64,000 bases of DNA from positions 2,928,800-2,992,799 of the forward strand of contig CP126122.1 of NCBI GenBank assembly GCA_030123565.1, in the 5' to 3' direction. Numbering within the stretch: position 1 is the first letter of the stretch; each line of letters opens with the position of its first letter. The position numbers and the translations under genes are program-made. Source of the DNA: Nitrospira sp. Lineage in GTDB: Bacteria; Nitrospirota; Nitrospiria; Nitrospirales; Nitrospiraceae. This document shows positions 1-8,007 of this stretch, piece by piece. The notes under the pieces were generated by a model. It saw only the letters and a program-made list of their open reading frames with translations. It was not told the DNA's origin and did not search any database.

Positions 1-85
1 TGCCCTGGGCATTCGCCTTTCTGCAATCCTGTCATGTCGCTGGAGTCCGTCGTTATCCACCTCTGATCGCCGGCGCACGCTCATC

Positions 86-691
86 ATGGAATCGGCGTTT
101 ACCTGGATTTCGTCCTACGGGTACGCAGCCATCTTCGGATTGCTGATGTTGGGAATCGTGGGACTGCCTGTGCCGGATGAAGCGTTGCTGACGTTCGTCG
201 GGTATCTGAATTTTCGCGGTGAACTCATACTGGCGCCCTCGATCGCATCCGCGTTCCTCGGGAGTGCCTGCGGAATCAGTCTCAGCTATACGTTGGGGCG
301 CCTCGTGGGACCAGCCCTGCTCACGAAATTCAGCGGAAGGCTCCATATAAATCAGGAACACATCGCGAAGGCGCAGCAATGGGTGCAACGATGGGGAAAA
401 TACACGCTGCTGATTGCGTACTTTGTGCCGGGAGTGAGACACCTCGCCGCGCTCATGACCGGGATGTCGAAACTCCCGCTGGGAACCTTCATGCGATTCG
501 CCTACGCCGGCGCGCTGCTCTGGTCCGGCACCTTCATCATGATCGGGTACTGGCTCGGCGAGGAATGGAGTCGCCTCTCACCGGCGCTGCACCGCTCGCT
601 CCTGCTCTTCGGGCTCGCGATTGGACTATTGCTCATCGCGGGGCTGGTCCTGTTGAGGAAACGGAGCCGGACAGGTGAACCGAGTCTGTGA
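86..691 (+). CDS. DedA / VTT-domain membrane protein
   Basis: This is a 201-aa integral membrane protein of the DedA (SNARE-associated, VTT) family. Members sit in the cytoplasmic membrane and are linked to lipid carrier flipping and envelope homeostasis. Hydrophobic stretches lie at about residues 10-30, 50-75, 110-130, 135-160 and 170-190. The family-typical GLPVPDE appears near residue 26 and a YFVPGVRHLAALMTG-type re-entrant segment near residue 112. The reading frame stays open upstream to the window edge and no Shine-Dalgarno is visible, so a longer start outside the window cannot be excluded. The ATG used gives the usual family N-terminus. Confidence 0.85.
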   Translation: MESAFTWISSYGYAAIFGLLMLGIVGLPVPDEALLTFVGYLNFRGELILAPSIASAFLGSACGISLSYTLGRLVGPALLTKFSGRLHINQEHIAKAQQWVQRWGKYTLLIAYFVPGVRHLAALMTGMSKLPLGTFMRFAYAGALLWSGTFIMIGYWLGEEWSRLSPALHRSLLLFGLAIGLLLIAGLVLLRKRSRTGEPSL

Positions 692-729
692 CGCCGCCCA
701 CCGACTTCAGTTCCGCCGTAAATTTGCAG

Positions 730-875
730 GAATATCGGCGGCTGTCGATGAAGAAATCGCTGAACCACGCTCTGTTGCGAGAAGCTGAGAGCTCTTTCAT
801 ACGACGATCTGGTTTCCAATCTTCAGTAGAGATCCGCCAGCGCGGAATGTCCCAGCTGTTCTGCAAGGCCGCGTC
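730..875 (-). pseudogene. Decayed 3' remnant of a TPR-tailed ECF sigma factor gene
   Basis: Read on the minus strand, this stretch gives fragments such as SSYERALSFSQQ and VVQRFLHRQPP. They line up with the C-terminus of the intact sigma factor at 11218-12522 (ASYERALALSQQEPERRFLERRL). A stop codon and frame breaks interrupt it, and no sigma region 2 or 4 is nearby. It is therefore read as a gene tail left by deletion or duplication. It is more diverged than the similar remnant at 10357-10515. The rest of 692-957 holds nothing else I can support. Confidence 0.42.
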
Positions 876-957
876 AGATGCCGCACAGCTGGTCTGTCTC
901 GATCGCACCTTTGAGCGGCACCGGCGTCAGAGCCCGGTGCGAACCACCATCCCTTCG

Positions 958-1943
958 TCACATCACATTCCCGACCGTTTCCCGATTCGCCGGTCTGAAC
1001 GCCTCCAATGGGAGGATGTTGTATCGCCTTCGCAGGTCCTCGACCTGCTCACCCATCACGGGCCAGTAGTCCCAGCCGCTGTTCAAATCCACATTCATCG
1101 CCGCGCCCCGTCGTAGCGCGACGAGTGCCTTCTCAGGGTCGAAGAATCCCGTTCTCGCTTCGGTAATGGGCGTCATGCGGATACCCACGTGGAATTGCAG
1201 CAGGACGAAAAACACGAAGATCCACGGTTCGCGCCGCTGAAAGCCTGCGCTGAAGCAGGCAACCTGGACTTCTTCTTCGGGGGCCGTTCCATAACCAGAC
1301 AGGACATGCGCGCAATCGTGAAACAGGATCTGTTCCGGTGCGCCACCCCTTTCCCCCGGCAGGGCAAACCCATTCTTGCGACAATATTCCCAATAGGCAC
1401 GGCCGAGTGAACCGGAGGATACTGTTCCAAAGCCTGGTAACGCGCCGCGAGCGCCGCGTTCTCATATTTTCCGGCCATCCCGAGTACAAACGTGAACAGC
1501 CCACGGATCCCCTCCTTCTCCCAAATCTCTTTGACCTTGGGCCGCAACCAGACTCGGCGGACCAAGTCGAGGCGAAGCTGAACGATCTCCCTGTTCAGCA
1601 CATGCCGCAGATTCTTCACCTCGGGAGCGCTGACCTCCAATGCCTGCGCGAAGTGCTCGACCAGGTCAGTCTCTTGCGGACTGGCTTTCCCATCGATCAG
1701 AGACATCACGATCAGGCCCTGCACCAGTTGCCGTCTGATCTGTGGATCTGGAAGCGCCAGGGCCAGTTCCACCGGCGTGACAGGCGCAAGCGGTTCCAGT
1801 TCGTGTGTGGTGCCGAAGATCCGCTGGATGGATTCCATCATGTGTTGTTCCGACGCATCGATCGCCCCGTCCACCATGGCCACGGTTTTCATCGCACGCA
1901 GTCCCCAATAGGCCTGTTCCGAACTCGGCATTTTCAGTTCCAT
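958..1943 (-). pseudogene. TerB-like / Coq4-like fusion interrupted by a one-base frameshift
   Basis: The first frame (ATG at 1943, AAGGAG six bases upstream) encodes a TerB-like helical domain. After about 1415 the homology moves to another frame that runs to the stop at 958. Adding one base in the CCTCCGG around 1413-1418 restores a continuous protein of about 328 aa that reads YPPGSLGRAYWEYC across the join. The second part carries HDCAH-x11-E (fwd about 1280-1320), the metal-ligand signature HDxxH-x11-E of Coq4, a ubiquinone-biosynthesis factor. A quinone-lipid role is inferred from that motif only. The frameshift may be a real inactivating mutation or an assembly error. Confidence 0.7.
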
Positions 1944-2016
1944 CGTATTCTCCTTGAATGTAATCGTGGGAAACTCCCGCCGCCGGTGACCAGCACCTGG
2001 CGACTCCTTTCAGTGA

Positions 2017-2100
2017 TCAGGCTTTGGGCTCAACGCAGTTCGCTCCGCCGCCCAGCAGCGCCGCGATCGCGAGGATGAGAAGAATCTGAACAGGGATCAT
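2017..2100 (-). CDS. 27-aa single-span membrane peptide
   Basis: This short gene encodes MIPVQILLILAIAALLGGG followed by a polar tail ending CVEPKA. The hydrophobic core of about 17 residues would span the membrane once. AAAGGA lies about nine bases before the ATG. It is first behind the candidate sigma54 promoter at 2154-2169 and sits just ahead of the TerB-Coq4 gene, so it is probably the lead gene of that operon. A 55-aa single-span peptide holds the same position behind R2 (32544-32711). I recognise no family. Confidence 0.5.
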   Translation of the reverse strand: MIPVQILLILAIAALLGGGANCVEPKA

Positions 2101-2153
2101 GGTGCGGTTCCTTTCTACAATTTCGACATCGAATTCACCTTGGTACTGCCTAT

Positions 2154-2169
2154 GGCACGAAGCATTCCA
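2154..2169 (-). promoter_or_regulatory. Candidate sigma54 (-24/-12) promoter
   Basis: The minus strand reads TGGAATGCTTCGTGCC, with GG and GC separated by exactly ten bases. It matches about 8 of 12 informative positions of TGGCACG-N4-TTGCW. The expected transcript start is near 2143, about 43 bases before the 27-aa peptide. The adjacent upstream gene is a sigma54 activator, and the match in geometry with 32762-32777 is the main support. Confidence 0.45.
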
Positions 2170-2277
2170 TCAACGGCTGTTCATACTGACCACGCGTAAG
2201 TCATTGACAGACCAGTGTAATTACCGCGCAAGCCAAGGAGGCTGATCGTGGGGAGGGAACGACGTGACGAGGAGGCA

Positions 2278-2315
2278 TTGCCGACATCGCGGCAAGTGCC
2301 GACGCGGTCGGCACT
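2278..2315. promoter_or_regulatory. Tandem inverted repeats, candidate activator-binding site for R1
   Basis: Two inverted repeats abut. One is TTGCCG-N6-CGGCAA (2278-2295). The other is AGTGCCGAC and GTCGGCACT around GCG (2295-2315), which overlaps the stop codon of R1. No T-tract follows in the direction of transcription, so a terminator is less likely. The centre at 2305 is 137 bp upstream of the -24 element at 2154-2169, a usual enhancer distance. A near-copy lies at the same place after R2. Confidence 0.5.
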
Positions 2316-4365
2316 AGACCGGTCGGGTGATACCGAGCCTCTGCATCTTGGATTGAAGAGTGGTTCGCTTCATCCCGAGCCGGGCCGCAGCACCGGACGG
2401 CCCGCCGAGGACCCATCTGGTCGCCTTGAGGACTTGCAGGATGTGTTCTCGTTCCGCTGCGTCCAACGTCGGGGTGGGTGATGACTTGTCTCCGAGAGGA
2501 GACTTCAGTTCGGCAAGCGGGACATTGAGCACGGAGTCCTGAGAGAGGATGACGGCTCGCTCGATCAGGTTTTCCAGTTCACGGACGTTGCCCGGCCAAT
2601 CATATCGAGACAATCCCATGATCATCTCCGATGGAATCCTGTCGATCTGTTTGTTCATGCGACGGGCGAACTGTTGTGCGAAATAGCGAACGAGCGTCGG
2701 AATGTCCTCACGACGTTCACGAAGCGGAGGTACGGCCAGAGGGAAGACATTCAGCCGGTAATAGAGGTCGCTGCGGAACTCCTTGTCGGCGACCATCTGA
2801 ACGAGATCTCGATTCGTCGCGGCGACCAATCGCACGTTGATCCGGACCGTTCTCGTACTGCCCAAACGTTCGAACTCTTGCTCTTGGAGAACTCGCAGCA
2901 ACTTCGACTGCAATTCCAAGGGAATGTCTCCCACTTCGTCGAGGAAGAGTGTCCCTCCGTCGGCCAACTCGAATCGCCCCACTTTGGCGGCGATCGCCCC
3001 GGTGAACGCTCCTCTCTCATGACCGAACAATTCGCTTTCGAGAAGTCCGGTGGGGATCGCGGCGCAGTTCATCTTCACGAAGGTCCGTTCACGCCGGTTG
3101 CTCCGGTTGTGGATGGCGCGGGCGATGAGTTCCTTACCCGTGCCGGTCTTCCCCAGAATCAGCACCGTGGAGTCGGTGGGCGCGACGATCTCGATCTGCT
3201 TGAGCACCTGCTTGAGTGCGGGGCTCTCGCCGATGATTTCCTCGAAGTTGTGCTCGGTCCGGATTTCGCCTTCGAGGTAGAGTTTCTCTTTGTTCAGTTT
3301 GTCTTTCAGACTCGCGAGCTCGTGATAGGCCAGTCCATTCTCGACGGCGATCGCGATCTGTACAGCGATCCGGCCGAGCAATTCAGCATCGTCCTCGGTA
3401 AACGCTCCCTCATGCAGACTGACGACGCTCAAGGTGCCGAGTACTTGGCCATGCGAAATAAGGGGAACAGCGCAGCCGGACTTCAAGCCCTCAGCCTCAG
3501 CTCGCTTCACCATCTCAGCCGGAAATTCCGCAAGGTCGAGCTTTTTGATCAACACCGTTCGTCGAGTACTGAACGCCAACCCTTCCGGGGTCCCTTCTAT
3601 CGGGATCGGAACGCCCACCTCGACGAAATCCTGATGCTGGGGGAAGCCCAGAGCATGAGCCACCAGTTGGCGAATCGCGGGATCATAGCGTGCAATCCCT
3701 GCGAGGTCGTGCGGGATGACACGCCTGAGACAGACGGAAACCGATTTCAGAAGGTCCGGCAATTCAAGCTGCGACACAACCGCGTTGTTGATCTCCAGCA
3801 ATAAGCGTAGTTCCTGTTCGGCCGCCCGCGCGCTTTCGAAATTGAGCGTGTTCTCAACCGCAACGGCAACCTGTTTCGCAACTTGCTGTAGGAAGTCCAC
3901 CTCGTTTTCTTCATAGAGATGCTCCTCCAGGCTTCCAACCCCGATGGCGCCAAGCCGCCGGCGCGAAGTCGTGAGCGGAACCATGTAGAATGACCGGACG
4001 CCTGCCGCGCGAACCATCGGCATCACTTTGGGAAATCGAGTCTCGTGCTCGACGTTTGCACAGACGAAGGGCCGCTGATGTTGCCAGACCCACCCGCCCG
4101 GAACGTCCTCGGCCGAATATTCAGGCACCGGAACCACGGGAACCAGTTGGCAGGCCTCCAACACATGCAGGCGCATCACATTCTTGGTCGGGTCATGCAA
4201 GGCCAGGGCGATGGAGGCACATTGCACGATTCGGGGAAGCTTCTGCGCGAGATCGTGAAAGAGGTCGGTGAAGTCATGAAGCACCACGATGGATTCCGTG
4301 ACCTCCAGCAACGCCTGGTACTGCTCCGCAAGGTTCGCTGAAGGAGATGCGGAATACCTATCCAT
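2314..4365 (-). CDS. Sigma54-dependent activator with two GAF domains (R1)
   Basis: This is a 683-aa FhlA/NorR-like cytoplasmic activator. Two GAF domains (about residues 20-165 and 185-335) probably bind a small ligand. A short coiled linker follows, then the AAA+ domain with Walker A GKTGTGKE (about residue 400), the sigma54-contact loop GAFTGA and Walker B GGTLFLDEVGD. A Fis-type helix-turn-helix ends the protein (GAAARLGMKRTTLQSKM). There is no receiver domain, so control is by ligand rather than phosphorylation. It is a clear paralogue of R2 (32922-35513), with one GAF domain fewer. The downstream peptide/TerB-Coq4 operon is its likely target. Confidence 0.93.
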   Translation of the reverse strand: MDRYSASPSANLAEQYQALLEVTESIVVLHDFTDLFHDLAQKLPRIVQCASIALALHDPTKNVMRLHVLEACQLVPVVPVPEYSAEDVPGGWVWQHQRPFVCANVEHETRFPKVMPMVRAAGVRSFYMVPLTTSRRRLGAIGVGSLEEHLYEENEVDFLQQVAKQVAVAVENTLNFESARAAEQELRLLLEINNAVVSQLELPDLLKSVSVCLRRVIPHDLAGIARYDPAIRQLVAHALGFPQHQDFVEVGVPIPIEGTPEGLAFSTRRTVLIKKLDLAEFPAEMVKRAEAEGLKSGCAVPLISHGQVLGTLSVVSLHEGAFTEDDAELLGRIAVQIAIAVENGLAYHELASLKDKLNKEKLYLEGEIRTEHNFEEIIGESPALKQVLKQIEIVAPTDSTVLILGKTGTGKELIARAIHNRSNRRERTFVKMNCAAIPTGLLESELFGHERGAFTGAIAAKVGRFELADGGTLFLDEVGDIPLELQSKLLRVLQEQEFERLGSTRTVRINVRLVAATNRDLVQMVADKEFRSDLYYRLNVFPLAVPPLRERREDIPTLVRYFAQQFARRMNKQIDRIPSEMIMGLSRYDWPGNVRELENLIERAVILSQDSVLNVPLAELKSPLGDKSSPTPTLDAAEREHILQVLKATRWVLGGPSGAAARLGMKRTTLQSKMQRLGITRPV

Positions 4366-4662
4366 GGTCGTGGCAAGTATGCGCCGGTGGCGCGTAACGG
4401 CTCAAGTGGAGTCCATAGAAGCAATAAGCACGGCGGGGCGACGCCTGCTCGCTGTTTTCGGACATGACAGACCGATTCAGGTTCCACTTGTCCGCGAGCT
4501 CAAAGCCCAACTGGTTAAGTCGGCGCTTTGTCGGAAAGGACACTTTTGTCTTATTCCGGCACAGTCCGGTCAGATTGTTGCTGGAGGGTCTCACCATTTC
4601 TTGCACTGATCTCCGGAATGCCGTACGCTTCTTTCGACCATTCGGCAATTCCATTATGAGGA
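4366..4662. other. Divergent intergenic region between R1 and the RiPP locus
   Basis: No convincing gene is present. It should hold the promoters of R1 (leftward) and of the protease operon (rightward). I looked for GG-N10-GC sigma54 elements on the plus strand and found none with a good -12. No clear sigma70 pair stood out either. Confidence 0.5.
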
Positions 4663-5553
4663 ATGCCGATACCATACGAGACTCACCTTATGCTCGCGTT
4701 GGACTTGGTCAAGCTCACTCCGTTGATGCAACGCACCACCGGGATTCCCGAGTTCAGGATCGGGCTCATCGACGGGCCGGTCATGACGCGACATCCGGAT
4801 CTCTCGAGTCAACGATTTCTTGAGATTTCAGGTCACGGGGGCGGTTCATGTATTCGGGCGGCGAGCACCGCATGCCTGCATGGAACCTTTGTCGCCGGTG
4901 TCTTATCTGCAAAGCGGGATTCTCCCGCACCGGCTATTTGCCCCGATTGTACAGTTCTGATCCGCCCTATTTTTACCGAGACGACGGCCGACCGGGAACA
5001 GCTGCCCGGCGCAACGCCCGCGGAACTAGCCACTGCGATCTTAGAGTGCCTTGATGCAGGCGCACGAGTGATCAACCTGAGTCTTGCCCTTGTGCAACCT
5101 TCCAGCACAGGAGAGCGGACTTTGACGGAAGCACTGGATCAGGCAATCAGGCGTGGCGTGTTCATCGTGGCGGCGGCGGGCAATCAAGGCACCATTGGAG
5201 GTTCCGCCATCACCCGGCATCCGTGGGTCATCCCAGTCGTGGCTTGTGACCTCCGTGGTCGGCCGATGCAGGAATCGAATCTGGGCAACTCGATCGGCAC
5301 GCGAGGGTTGAGCGCACCCGGTGACGCCATCACCAGTTTGAGCACGGAAGGAGCTCCACTCACGCTCAGAGGAACGAGCATCGCCGTGCCTTTTGTGACG
5401 GGGACCATCGCCCTATTGTGGTCGGCTTTTCCAAAGGCGACCCCGGCGCAAGTGAAGGTTGCGATCACACAAGCGGCAGCGCCCAGACGAACATCGCTGG
5501 TGCCGCCGCTATTGAACGCCTGGGCGGCTTATCAGTTCCTGGCAACAGCATAG
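4663..5553 (+). CDS. PatA/PatG-type subtilisin-like (S8) protease
   Basis: This 296-aa serine protease has the S8 triad: Asp in LIDGPV (about residue 38), His in CLHGTFVAG and Ser in RGTSIAVPF, with the oxyanion Asn in AAAGNQG. The DGPV form of the Asp motif and the short single-domain build resemble the proteases that mature cyanobactins (PatA removes the leader, PatG macrocyclises). There is no signal peptide, so it probably acts in the cytosol on the precursor peptides encoded downstream. GAGGA abuts the first ATG; an ATG at 4690 is the alternative start. It opens a plus-strand gene series that runs to about 10152. Confidence 0.88.
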   Translation: MPIPYETHLMLALDLVKLTPLMQRTTGIPEFRIGLIDGPVMTRHPDLSSQRFLEISGHGGGSCIRAASTACLHGTFVAGVLSAKRDSPAPAICPDCTVLIRPIFTETTADREQLPGATPAELATAILECLDAGARVINLSLALVQPSSTGERTLTEALDQAIRRGVFIVAAAGNQGTIGGSAITRHPWVIPVVACDLRGRPMQESNLGNSIGTRGLSAPGDAITSLSTEGAPLTLRGTSIAVPFVTGTIALLWSAFPKATPAQVKVAITQAAAPRRTSLVPPLLNAWAAYQFLATA

Positions 5554-5570
5554 ATCAGGAGGTGGTGTCG

Positions 5571-5789
5571 ATGAAATCAAAGGAGCCCACAGCGATTCGG
5601 AGGGAGGGCCGCCCTCAGGCGCGATACAAGGTACGCCTTCCCGGCTTCATTCTCCACGAAGACGTGGGTCTCGGGACGATCGTGAAGCGAGTCACCTCGG
5701 CCTTCGGCGTGAGGCCATGTGGCGGTTGCGAACAACGGGCCGCTGCGCTGAATCGGTGGCTCGTATTTATCAGTAGGCACCCACAGTGA
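5571..5789 (+). CDS. Small protein with a PCGGC-x2-RAAALN motif
   Basis: This is a 72-aa basic protein that begins at an ATG behind AGGAGG (5556-5561). The central part reads GLGTIVKRVTSAFG and is followed by PCGGCEQRAAALNRW. The two cysteines in CGGC could bind metal or form a disulfide. It sits 17 bases after the protease gene and 21 before the PatG-like gene, so it is almost certainly cotranscribed with them. I know similar CGGC-xx-R-xxx-LN small proteins only as uncharacterised. It could be a helper of peptide maturation or a second substrate class. Confidence 0.65.
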   Translation: MKSKEPTAIRREGRPQARYKVRLPGFILHEDVGLGTIVKRVTSAFGVRPCGGCEQRAAALNRWLVFISRHPQ

Positions 5790-5810
5790 CATAAGTAAGA
5801 AGGAGGGACC

Positions 5811-6734
5811 ATGAATGAACAAGAAACGAAAGGCCAATCAACCAGTCAAGCCGTGGCGGACCGCGAGGGTTCCCCTGTGACTCCCTCCCAGGACAATACC
5901 GGCGTGGCTCCGCCAGCCGGAATGGCGCCTTGCCCGACTTGTTTCGGCGGACCGTGGACTCTGCCTCCCTCCTTTGTGTATGCCATCGGCCATATCGAAG
6001 GGCCGCGTTTTCCGAACCTCGCGGTGGAAAAAGAATACGCTCAGGCGGCCGCCCGGACAGACACAGCCGGCAAAACCGACCAACAGACGTTCCACGCCGT
6101 CCTCTCCAAGCGGGAACACCGTTATCTCGTCCGCCAGCTCTGTTGGGTGCTGAGCATCCAGGGGTTGGATTCCTATCTGCTGCGCCCGCGTGATCCGGCG
6201 GACATTGATCTGCTGGTGGAAGCAATCCGACCCCAGCCAAGTCCGATGGACATTGATGTGGTCATCGGGCTGCGCGGCCCCATCGCGCCGCCGGAATTGT
6301 GCAATGGGCTCATGGTGCCGATCGTCGCCTTCGACCAAATTTATTCTTTTGACCGAGATTCACTGATCAAAGCCATGCCCAAGCCGGAGAAGATGACTCC
6401 CAAGCAGTTCGCGCCGGCCGCAGAAGAGCTGTTCGCCCGCATCATGCAGATGACCGACAACGCCGGCGCCACCGACGAGCACCGCGCCTGGAATTATCTG
6501 GCGAATAGCTATCCCGCGATCTATGCCAAGGCGGCGGAAGAATTTGCAAGAGATTTTTCTCTGACGGCGGTCGAGGCACTGCCTTCCCTGAGGGGCACGC
6601 GGAAGATCGTCGATTGCATCTTCGCCTACACCAACCGCAACACGGACTTTACGGAGAAGTTTGTTGTCCGCTGCGATGTGACCGAGGAGTTTCCGTTCCT
6701 GGTAACAAAGCTGTCACCGTACTACGACCGTTAA
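5811..6734 (+). CDS. PatG C-terminal-like protein of a cyanobactin-type system
   Basis: This 307-aa soluble protein starts behind AAGGAGGG. After a flexible N-terminus with CPTC (about residue 41), it has FVYAIGHIEG, FPNLAVEKEYAQA and a conserved end, VTEEFPFLVTKLSPYYDR. This pattern matches, as far as I recall, the C-terminal domain of PatA/PatG cyanobactin proteins, whose role is not settled. Here it is a separate gene beside the subtilisin, where cyanobactin systems usually fuse the two. Its last 45 bases recur twice downstream, ahead of precursor-type sequence. No heterocyclase or oxidase gene is in the locus. Confidence 0.72.
   Translation: MNEQETKGQSTSQAVADREGSPVTPSQDNTGVAPPAGMAPCPTCFGGPWTLPPSFVYAIGHIEGPRFPNLAVEKEYAQAAARTDTAGKTDQQTFHAVLSKREHRYLVRQLCWVLSIQGLDSYLLRPRDPADIDLLVEAIRPQPSPMDIDVVIGLRGPIAPPELCNGLMVPIVAFDQIYSFDRDSLIKAMPKPEKMTPKQFAPAAEELFARIMQMTDNAGATDEHRAWNYLANSYPAIYAKAAEEFARDFSLTAVEALPSLRGTRKIVDCIFAYTNRNTDFTEKFVVRCDVTEEFPFLVTKLSPYYDR
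6690..6734 (+). repeat. Tail repeat T1 (3' end of the PatG-like gene)
   Basis: This is the first of three copies of a 45-base segment encoding FPFLVTKLSPYYDR. The other copies are at 7400-7444 and 8020-8064. Similarity continues past the stop through the ribosome-binding site and into the start of the next precursor gene. The duplicated unit is therefore the gene end plus one precursor gene. Confidence 0.8.
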
Positions 6735-6762
6735 GCTGAGAATGGGATAGGAGGGACGGACC

Positions 6763-7335
6763 ATGAATCTACCACGATTTACCGCAGAGGCCTCGCTCTC
6801 CAAGGCGCACGGGCAGTACCGGACCAGCCGACATACGGTCAATCCATCCGCGCAAACGGTTGGCCCGATCTGGCCAGCTCTGGAGCAGGAGCAGGAGGGG
6901 GAAGTGATCCACGTCCACGGCTGCCCGGCCGGCTGCATCGCGGTAGGCGAGCAGCCCAATATCACTTGCGTTTGCATTCCACCGGGAGGTGCCGGAGGTG
7001 GAGGCGAAGACCTGCCCCCTGGTGGACGACCGGATGATGGCGGGCCTTACGGCAAAGGCATAGAAACACTTGAAGAACGTATGAAACGTATGCGTCCACC
7101 GGGTCGCTACTGTAAACCCTTGGACTTTCCTGGAGGACGAGAAGCCCGGGATAAAGCAGAGCTAGATTGTGCGAAGCGAAGTAAGGGCAAAAAGAATCTT
7201 CTAACGCAGCTTGTATGCCGCGACCATCCGGACGGAACCGTCAGCTCAGGCTGTTGTTACTTTTCTTTCACAAAAGACGGCAGGTTTAAAGATCCCATAA
7301 TTTGCTATCACGCCGAGGAGGTGCCGCCCACGTGA
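6763..7335 (+). CDS. RiPP precursor peptide 1
   Basis: This 190-aa protein starts behind GGAGG. Its N-terminus has the family leader PRFTAEASLSK, followed by SAQTVGPIWPA about 30 residues in. A cysteine-containing segment (HGCPAGC and TCVC), a glycine/proline-rich linker and a longer cysteine-dotted C-terminus follow. The leader is shared with the genes at 7472, 8380 and 9811, while the rest differs strongly. That split between a constant leader and a variable core is typical of RiPP precursors. The product structure and cleavage site cannot be read from the sequence. At 190 aa it is long for a RiPP. Confidence 0.7.
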   Translation: MNLPRFTAEASLSKAHGQYRTSRHTVNPSAQTVGPIWPALEQEQEGEVIHVHGCPAGCIAVGEQPNITCVCIPPGGAGGGGEDLPPGGRPDDGGPYGKGIETLEERMKRMRPPGRYCKPLDFPGGREARDKAELDCAKRSKGKKNLLTQLVCRDHPDGTVSSGCCYFSFTKDGRFKDPIICYHAEEVPPT

Positions 7336-7399
7336 GAAGTGGCAGGCAATGCTTCAGGCGTGGCGTCTTGGTAATTCAGAGCAGGTTTTGCTCCCGCGT

Positions 7400-7444
7400 A
7401 TCCTATTCCTAGTGACGAAACTGTCGCCGTACTATGACCGTTAC
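7400..7444 (+). repeat. Tail repeat T2
   Basis: This second copy of the PatG-like gene end encodes LFLVTKLSPYYDRY. It lies 710 bp after T1 and directly before the ribosome-binding site of precursor 2. The stop codon has changed (TTAA to TTAC), so it is a non-coding duplication scar. Confidence 0.75.
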
Positions 7445-7471
7445 GGTGAGGATTGGATAGGAGGAATGACC

Positions 7472-7999
7472 ATGAATATGCCACGATTTACCGCAGAGGC
7501 CGTACTTTACAAAACGAGCGGGCATTACCGAACCGGTAGACAAGCAATCAATTTATCGGCCGAGATGATTCGACCGATACATCCGGCGAGGGAGGTGATC
7601 GAGATTCACAGTTGCCCACCCGGCTGGAGCGATATTGGCGGAACCTGCTGGCCCGATCCTTTAACGGAGCCGGGAGGAGGCAGTAGTGAGCCTGGTACGC
7701 CTGGCGTGCCGGGCGAGACCGGTGAGGGCGGTAGACCGGGTGGCGGTGGTGGTAACGGTGGTGTCCCGCTTGATAAGGATGCACCTATACCAGAGTTAGG
7801 TAACTGTAGTGCTAGGCAGATACAATCCAAAGCCGCGACGCCATGCCAGAAAAAAATAGAGGAGGACCTGATGAATAATGTTAAAAATCGTCACTATTTT
7901 GAATGCACGGGAAAAAGGAGGGGTAGGGTGCAGCACCCAAAGATGCAATGCTGTCAGCAAAAGGGTGACGACGTTATCGTCTGTGACGACTTGAATTAG
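7472..7999 (+). CDS. RiPP precursor peptide 2
   Basis: This 175-aa protein starts at the ATG behind GGATAGGAGGA. Its leader is MNMPRFTAEAVLYKTSGHYR, then INLSAEMIRPIHPA, parallel to precursor 1. A short segment with two cysteines (HSCPPGWSDIGGTCWPD) is followed by a collagen-like Gly/Pro stretch (about residues 68-98) and a basic C-terminus with CCQQKGDDVIVC. GC content falls in the C-terminal part compared with the neighbours. Its upstream flank matches that of precursor 1, so it arose by tandem duplication. The family assignment is inference from the shared leader. Confidence 0.7.
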   Translation: MNMPRFTAEAVLYKTSGHYRTGRQAINLSAEMIRPIHPAREVIEIHSCPPGWSDIGGTCWPDPLTEPGGGSSEPGTPGVPGETGEGGRPGGGGGNGGVPLDKDAPIPELGNCSARQIQSKAATPCQKKIEEDLMNNVKNRHYFECTGKRRGRVQHPKMQCCQQKGDDVIVCDDLN

Positions 8000-8007
8000 C
8001 CCGCGTA

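Noticed and set aside
688-1116. Plus-strand frame after the DedA gene
   Set aside because: It overlaps the Coq4-like 3' end and the sigma remnant, has low-complexity basic content and lacks a ribosome-binding site.
4366-4662. Sigma54 promoter for the RiPP locus
   Set aside because: No GG-N10-GC pair with a reasonable -12 was found on the plus strand, and no TGCCG palindrome.
7548-7830. Minus-strand Pro-rich frames opposite precursor 2
   Set aside because: They are the complement of the Gly/Pro collagen-like stretch, so the repeat composition explains them.
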